Shown here in pieces: positions 14,029 to 17,189 of a stretch of 17,189 bases of DNA. Source of the DNA: an uncultured Alphaproteobacteria bacterium (GTDB lineage Bacteria; Pseudomonadota; Alphaproteobacteria; Reyranellales; Reyranellaceae); NCBI GenBank assembly GCA_903929895.1, contig CAIYWM010000861.1:1-17189 (forward strand), read 5' to 3'. Every line of letters starts with the position of its first letter. Positions within the stretch are counted from its first letter, which is position 1. Under the pieces are notes generated by a model. The model was not told the origin of the DNA, searched no databases, and was given only the letters and a program-made list of their open reading frames with translations. The position numbers and the translations under genes are program-made.

Positions 14029-14563
14029 GGACTTCCACTACTTCCGGCACGTAGTGCTTCAGAAGATTCTCGATTCCCATCTTCAGCGTGGCTGTCGAAC
14101 TCGGGCAACCCGAGCATGACCCCTGCATGTGCAGGTAGACGATGCCATCGCGGAAGTCGTGAAAGACGATATCGCCGCCATCCTGGGCCACGGCGGGCCG
14201 GACGCGGGTGTCGAGGAGTTCCTTGATCTGGGCGACGACCTCGTCGTCATCCGCCGCGACCGAAGCCGCGGCGTCCTGGTCGGCGATCACGGGATCGCCG
14301 GACGTGTAATGCTCCATGATGCCGCCAAGAATCGACGGCTTCATGATCTGCCAGTCCCGGTCGGCCGCCTTGGTGACGGTCACGAAATCGGAGCCGAAGA
14401 ACACGCGCTCGACCCCTTCAACCGCGAACAGCCTCTTGGCAAGCGGTGATGGCGTGGCGGCCTCGACGTTGGCGAAATCCGCCGTCCCCTTCTCCATGAC
14501 CACCCGGCCAGGAAGAAACTTGAGGGTCGACGGATTGGGCGTCTGCTCGGTCTGGATAAACAA
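14015..14563 (-). CDS. nfuA: NfuA/NifU-like Fe-S cluster carrier
   Basis: Cytoplasmic Fe-S carrier of 182 residues that delivers [4Fe-4S] clusters to client enzymes; MiaB is one known client in E. coli. The N-terminal Nfu_N domain begins IQTEQTPNPSTLKFLPGR and contains AKRLFAVEGVERVFFGSDFV; an acidic linker (about 90-108) leads to the NifU C-terminal domain with RPAVAQDGGDIVF and the cluster motif GSCSGCPSS (Cys150 and Cys153). The start is TTG at 14563: GGAGG lies five bases upstream, and the family begins with MFIQTE. An upstream frame reaches 14605 but lacks homology. Its leader is long, with a possible promoter in the AT-rich island about 150 bases upstream. Two hairpins follow its stop. 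Confidence 0.94.
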   Translation of the reverse strand: MFIQTEQTPNPSTLKFLPGRVVMEKGTADFANVEAATPSPLAKRLFAVEGVERVFFGSDFVTVTKAADRDWQIMKPSILGGIMEHYTSGDPVIADQDAAASVAADDDEVVAQIKELLDTRVRPAVAQDGGDIVFHDFRDGIVYLHMQGSCSGCPSSTATLKMGIENLLKHYVPEVVEVQAAQ

Positions 14564-14693
14564 ACCTACCTCCGGTTCGAATGCTTCGGGCGGAGCCCTC
14601 GGCATCGCTCAGGCTGGGGATAGGACGTCTCCATCCCCACTCGATGACTTCGGACGTAGGAACCGGGGGCAAGTCGATCAAGACGATTCTTGA
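14564..14693 (-). promoter_or_regulatory. Structured 5' leader of nfuA
   Basis: No gene is supported here. As minus-strand RNA it can form a hairpin at 14639-14615: TGGGGAT and ATCCCCA arms, continued by GGA/TCC with one bulged base, and a four-base loop. A small GGGC/GCCC hairpin follows nearer the start, then GGAGG and the TTG start. No known riboswitch was recognised. The sequence GGTTCGAATGC at 14574 resembles a tRNA T-loop but no tRNA fold surrounds it. Confidence 0.35.
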
Positions 14694-14815
14694 GCGACGC
14701 TGTATAGATATTATGGAATATATAAAGATTATATATATTTATCAGAATGATAAGTTGCGAAATTTCCAACACAACCTTTATGCTTCAATTGTACACAAAG
14801 AAGATCTTGGCGCAG
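14694..14815 (-). promoter_or_regulatory. AT-rich promoter island upstream of nfuA with a dyad
   Basis: By hand count 14701-14800 holds 25 G or C in 100, against about two thirds in the surrounding DNA. On the minus strand it contains TATAAT and several similar boxes; the best has no good -35 but is directly preceded by the dyad TTATCA-N3-TGATAA (14739-14753), which would fall in the -35 to -10 spacer, a usual repressor position. Transcription would start near 14710, about 150 bases before nfuA. The half-sites run in the opposite order from a canonical Fur box. No coding sequence is supported in either direction. Confidence 0.5.
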
Positions 14816-14851
14816 ATCGCCGCAGCGCAGACGACATACCATGTGCACGAC

Positions 14852-15334
14852 TCATGAGATTGCGTCGATCTCCGCCTCGGTGAGGGCGCCCGGAACGATG
14901 GTCAGCGGGATACGAAGCTGTCCTCCCGACTTTCCGGTGAAGGCCGTCACCAGGGGACCCGGCCCATCGCTGCCCGAGGCACTGCCGAGCACAAGAACCG
15001 AGATCGAACGGTCCTCGCCGAGGAGCTTCGCGAGTTCGTCGCGGCTCTTGCCTTCGCGGATATAGATCGAGGGGGGCTGGCCGGTCATCGAGACCGCCAC
15101 ATCGGCGTGCTGCGCCACGACGGTCTCGGCCTGCTGACGCGCTTCCTCGCGCATCAGCTCGACCACCGAGCCCCATTGCTGGCCCTCGGGTGGATCCATG
15201 ACGTAGAGCATCGCGACGCGACCGCCGGTGCGCTTGGCGCGGCGGCAGGCGTAGCGCAGGGCGTTGCGCATCTCCGGACTCTCGTCGACGACGACCAGGA
15301 AGACGCGTTCGCGGGTCTTGAGCTGCTCGTTCAT
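14852..15334 (-). CDS. Universal stress protein (UspA family)
   Basis: Single-domain UspA-like protein of 160 residues in the cytoplasm. It opens with the first strand RVFLVVVDESPEMRNALRYA (10-29), then GGRVAMLYVMDPPE, a helix rich in REEARQQAETVV, SIYIREGKSRDELAKLL, and a glycine-rich region VLVLGSASGSDGPGPL before the last strand IPLTIVPG. The usual ATP-binding G-x2-G-x9-G-S/T pattern is only partly matched, so nucleotide binding is uncertain. GGGAGAGGGG precedes the ATG at 15334. It lies 21 bases after the TIGR02186 gene and probably shares its transcript. The link between a stress protein and a TauE permease is discussed as a finding; its function is unknown. Confidence 0.88.
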   Translation of the reverse strand: MNEQLKTRERVFLVVVDESPEMRNALRYACRRAKRTGGRVAMLYVMDPPEGQQWGSVVELMREEARQQAETVVAQHADVAVSMTGQPPSIYIREGKSRDELAKLLGEDRSISVLVLGSASGSDGPGPLVTAFTGKSGGQLRIPLTIVPGALTEAEIDAIS

Positions 15335-15355
15335 GGCCCCTCTCCCTTCGATGTT

Positions 15356-16201
15356 CTAGAGACGACGCATGACGGCGCCGCCCAGCCAGCCGACCAGCAG
15401 CGCCATCAGGACGGCGCCCACCCCGTACAGCGCTCCCTCATGCGCCGACCAACCTGCGAGCTGGGCGCTGAAGCCCACCTTGCCCACCGGCAGCGGCCGC
15501 GAGACGGCCGCAACGATCTTCCCCTCTCGCAACAGATAGACCCGGATATCGTACACCCCTTCCGGCAACCGCGACGGGAAGGGCAGGTCGACACGAAACA
15601 GCCGGCCGGCCTGCACCGTCACCTGGCCGATCGCCGCCGGGTAGAGGCCCTCGCGCCGCTTCACCTCGACGAGGCCGGCACGGAAGCGCGCCAGCTCCGC
15701 AGCGTCGCGGGGCGTCGCCGGCTTCAGGCTGGACAGGCGGTCCTCGAGCGACAGGATCTCGCCGCCGGCGCCGCGCGCCAGCAGACGCTGCAGCGGCTGG
15801 CTGGCCGCGATGGCGTAGTAGGCCGGTACATCGTCGAACGCCTGCCGTCCGGTATTGAGCCAGATCCCCAGGAAGCGCTGCTTGCGCATCACGGTCTCGC
15901 GCGCGGGCGGGCCGGCGACGACGACCACGATCTCGCCGGGCGGGTCGAACATGCCGAACAGCAGGATGCTCTCGCCCTGGAACGCCGAGGTGATCGACAC
16001 GCGGGCGCGCGACAGATCCATGATCAGGTCGGGCGTCGTGGGCTCGTTCGGCACGGAAGGCGGCCCGATGGCGTCGGGCGGCCCGCCGATGGTCGGCGCC
16101 GGCCGGACTCCGGGTGCCGGCTCCAGGCGTGGACCCTGGGCCAGGGCACCGGTCGCGCCGACGAGAATGGCAAGACAGGCAAGGAGACCCAGCGACCTCA
16201 C
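15356..16201 (-). CDS. TIGR02186 / Alph_Pro_TM family membrane protein
   Basis: Conserved alphaproteobacterial protein of unknown function, 281 residues. A cleavable signal peptide is likely (MRSLGLLACLAILVGATGAL, cleavage after ALA near residue 21), followed by a proline-rich stretch and a periplasmic domain with LSRARVSITSAFQGESILLF, GMFDPPGEIVVVVAGP, RKQRFLGIWLNTGRQ and a beta-rich part ending LLREGKIVAAVSRPL. A single membrane segment (about 258-277, YGVGAVLMALLVGWLGGAVM) and MRRL end the protein, giving periplasmic domain and cytoplasmic tail. The GTG start at 16201 overlaps the TauE stop as GTGA, with GAGG upstream, so the two are probably translationally coupled. This family is typically encoded beside TauE/SafE permeases; a periplasmic partner role is inference. 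Confidence 0.85.
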   Translation of the reverse strand: MRSLGLLACLAILVGATGALAQGPRLEPAPGVRPAPTIGGPPDAIGPPSVPNEPTTPDLIMDLSRARVSITSAFQGESILLFGMFDPPGEIVVVVAGPPARETVMRKQRFLGIWLNTGRQAFDDVPAYYAIAASQPLQRLLARGAGGEILSLEDRLSSLKPATPRDAAELARFRAGLVEVKRREGLYPAAIGQVTVQAGRLFRVDLPFPSRLPEGVYDIRVYLLREGKIVAAVSRPLPVGKVGFSAQLAGWSAHEGALYGVGAVLMALLVGWLGGAVMRRL

Positions 16202-17124
16202 GGCAGCACCTCGCGGTTGCCCAGCGAATAGAGCGAGCTGGGGGTGCGCAAGAGTTCCGTCAGGAGCTCGGCGGCCACGAGCAGGATCAGCAGCGACATC
16301 AGGGCGCGCAGCGCCACGCCCGGCAGCTTGGCGGCCAGTCGCGCGCCGATCGGCGCGCCGACGACGCCGCCCAGGATCAGCAGCAGCGCCAGCACGACGT
16401 CGACGGTGCCGTTGGTCGCTGCCTGCAGGAAGGTGACGTTGGCCGCCACGAACAGGATCTGGAAGTTCGACGTGCCGATCACCACCGCCGTCGGCATGCC
16501 CAGCAGGTAGATCATGGCCGGCACCAGGACGAAGCCGCCACCGACGCCCAGGATCGCCGACAGCACACCGATGATGAAGCCCAGCCCGATCGGCAGCAGC
16601 GCGCTGATGTAGAGCTTCGACTTGTAGAAGCGCAGCTTCAGCGGCAGCCGGTGCACGAGATAGTGGGTATGGAGCTTGCCACGCGGCCCGTCGGGATTGC
16701 GCCGCCGCCTGAAATAGCTTCGCAGGCTCTCGAAAAGCATCAGCAGGCCGATCGTGGAGAGCATCACGACGTAGAGCACCGCGATGACGAAATCGATCTG
16801 GCCGATCCGCTTCAGGTACGTGAACAGCCAGACACCGCCCGACGAGCCCAGCATGCCGCCCGCCAGCAGCACGAGTCCCATGCGCAGGTCGACGTTGCCG
16901 CGCCGCCACTGGACCTGCAGCGACGAGATCGAGTTGGCCACCACCTGGTTGGCCTGGCTGGCGACGGCGACGGCCGGCGGGATGCCGATGAAGATCAGAA
17001 GGGGCGTCGCCAGGAATCCACCGCCGACGCCGAACATGCCCGACAGGAGTCCCGCCGCGGCGCCCAGGCCGAGCAGGACGAACACGTTCATCGAAAGCTC
17101 GGCGATGGGGAGATAGATCTCCAC
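16198..17124 (-). CDS. TauE/SafE-family anion permease
   Basis: Inner-membrane permease of 308 residues; family members export sulfite, sulfoacetate or related organosulfur anions. It has the two-repeat layout: LSGMFGVGGGFLATPLLIFI (about 27-46) opens the first half and LSAILGVGGGFVLVPAMIYL the second, each with a GVGGGF motif, and about eight hydrophobic segments. A basic loop (SYFRRRRNPDGPRGK, near 136-150) and a further charged stretch separate the halves. The GTG start at 17124 gives MEIYLPIAELSMNVF, the common beginning in this subfamily. It lies only eight bases after the stop of the upstream partial gene, so the operon extends beyond the window. The substrate cannot be read from the sequence; no cysteine or taurine genes are in view. 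Confidence 0.9.
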   Translation of the reverse strand: MEIYLPIAELSMNVFVLLGLGAAAGLLSGMFGVGGGFLATPLLIFIGIPPAVAVASQANQVVANSISSLQVQWRRGNVDLRMGLVLLAGGMLGSSGGVWLFTYLKRIGQIDFVIAVLYVVMLSTIGLLMLFESLRSYFRRRRNPDGPRGKLHTHYLVHRLPLKLRFYKSKLYISALLPIGLGFIIGVLSAILGVGGGFVLVPAMIYLLGMPTAVVIGTSNFQILFVAANVTFLQAATNGTVDVVLALLLILGGVVGAPIGARLAAKLPGVALRALMSLLILLVAAELLTELLRTPSSLYSLGNREVLP

Positions 17125-17132
17125 GCCGCGGC

Positions 17133-17189
17133 CTACTTCAGCAGGATGTTGGTGATCTCGCGCAGCTGCGTGCGGGCGCGCAGCAGGTA
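17133..17189 (-). CDS. 3' end of an unidentified gene (cut by window edge)
   Basis: An open frame enters from the right edge and ends with TAG at 17135-17133; the 18 visible residues are YLLRARTQLREITNILLK. It is likely real because the stop lies only eight bases before the TauE GTG start, typical operon spacing, and the codon use is GC-rich at third positions. The tail looks helical and basic. Too little is visible to assign a family. Confidence 0.55.
   Translation of the reverse strand, partial: YLLRARTQLREITNILLK

Noticed and set aside
14571..14590. tRNA T-loop-like GGTTCGAATGC
   Set aside because: No acceptor, D or anticodon arms can be placed around it; the sequence on one side is nfuA coding DNA.
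14739..14753. Fur box
   Set aside because: The dyad is TTATCA-N3-TGATAA, the reverse half-site order of the canonical TGATAAT-N-ATTATCA, so it is reported only as an unassigned dyad.
14566..14772. Small minus-strand frame, 68 codons, starting in the AT-rich island
   Set aside because: Hydrophobic only because of the AT-rich DNA; no family features, and it lies where the nfuA leader and promoter are expected.
14581..14883. Small plus-strand frame, 100 codons, through the AT-rich island
   Set aside because: No recognisable domain, no ribosome-binding site of note, it runs antisense into the stress-protein gene, and the low-GC part reads as Ile/Tyr/Lys-rich random sequence.
16202..16909. Upstream extension of the TIGR02186 frame
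   Set aside because: It overlaps the TauE coding sequence in another frame. GTG at 16201 gives a proper signal peptide and a coupled start.
1..17189. Mobile elements, prophage, CRISPR arrays, toxin-antitoxin or defence systems
   Set aside because: No transposase, integrase, terminal repeats, spaced direct repeats or recognisable defence domains were seen; gene content is core chromosomal with a few single-gene insertions.

Overview
The window is chromosomal DNA from a GC-rich alphaproteobacterium, roughly two thirds G+C by eye. Gene order is the best taxonomic evidence: nfuA, tsaB, rimI, fur, olsB, olsA, miaB, phoH, ybeY, corC, lnt, a PhrR/PraR-type XRE regulator and metK is a conserved alphaproteobacterial neighbourhood. 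The Fur protein without CxxC zinc cysteines, the ornithine-lipid genes and the Alph_Pro_TM (TIGR02186) protein fit the same class. A Rhodospirillales-like or Reyranella-like genome is possible, but the sequence alone does not settle the order.

Almost everything is on the minus strand, so transcription runs from high to low coordinates. From 17189 down: the tail of an unidentified gene; a TauE/SafE permease, a TIGR02186 membrane-anchored protein and a universal stress protein, probably one operon (17124-14852); an AT-rich regulatory gap (14564-14851); nfuA; a Bax-type glucosaminidase (13917-12811); tsaB and rimI; fur; olsB and olsA; miaB, phoH and ybeY; corC and lnt; the XRE regulator; metK, which runs off the left edge. 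Three plus-strand genes interrupt this block: a YeaE-like aldo/keto reductase between ybeY and corC, a TusA-like protein between fur and rimI, and a DdpX/VanX-type dipeptidase between tsaB and the glucosaminidase gene.

Several genes have linked functions. MetK makes the S-adenosylmethionine that radical-SAM MiaB consumes, NfuA is a known type of Fe-S carrier for MiaB-like enzymes, and TsaB and MiaB both act on tRNA position A37. YbeY works on rRNA and ribosome quality. Lnt, OlsA and OlsB build the envelope, and DdpX and the Bax-like protein act on peptidoglycan.

No mobile element, CRISPR array, rRNA or tRNA gene was seen. The least explained features are non-coding: a hairpin-rich leader before metK (TTG start), phased TGCA repeats upstream of the XRE gene, an AT-rich promoter island with a dyad and a structured leader before nfuA (also TTG start), and two strong hairpins after nfuA, one with the stop codon in its loop. 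The TauE/TIGR02186/USP operon is the most plausible poorly described protein system. Many starts are not ATG: TTG for metK and nfuA; GTG for phoH, olsA, tsaB, TIGR02186 and tauE.
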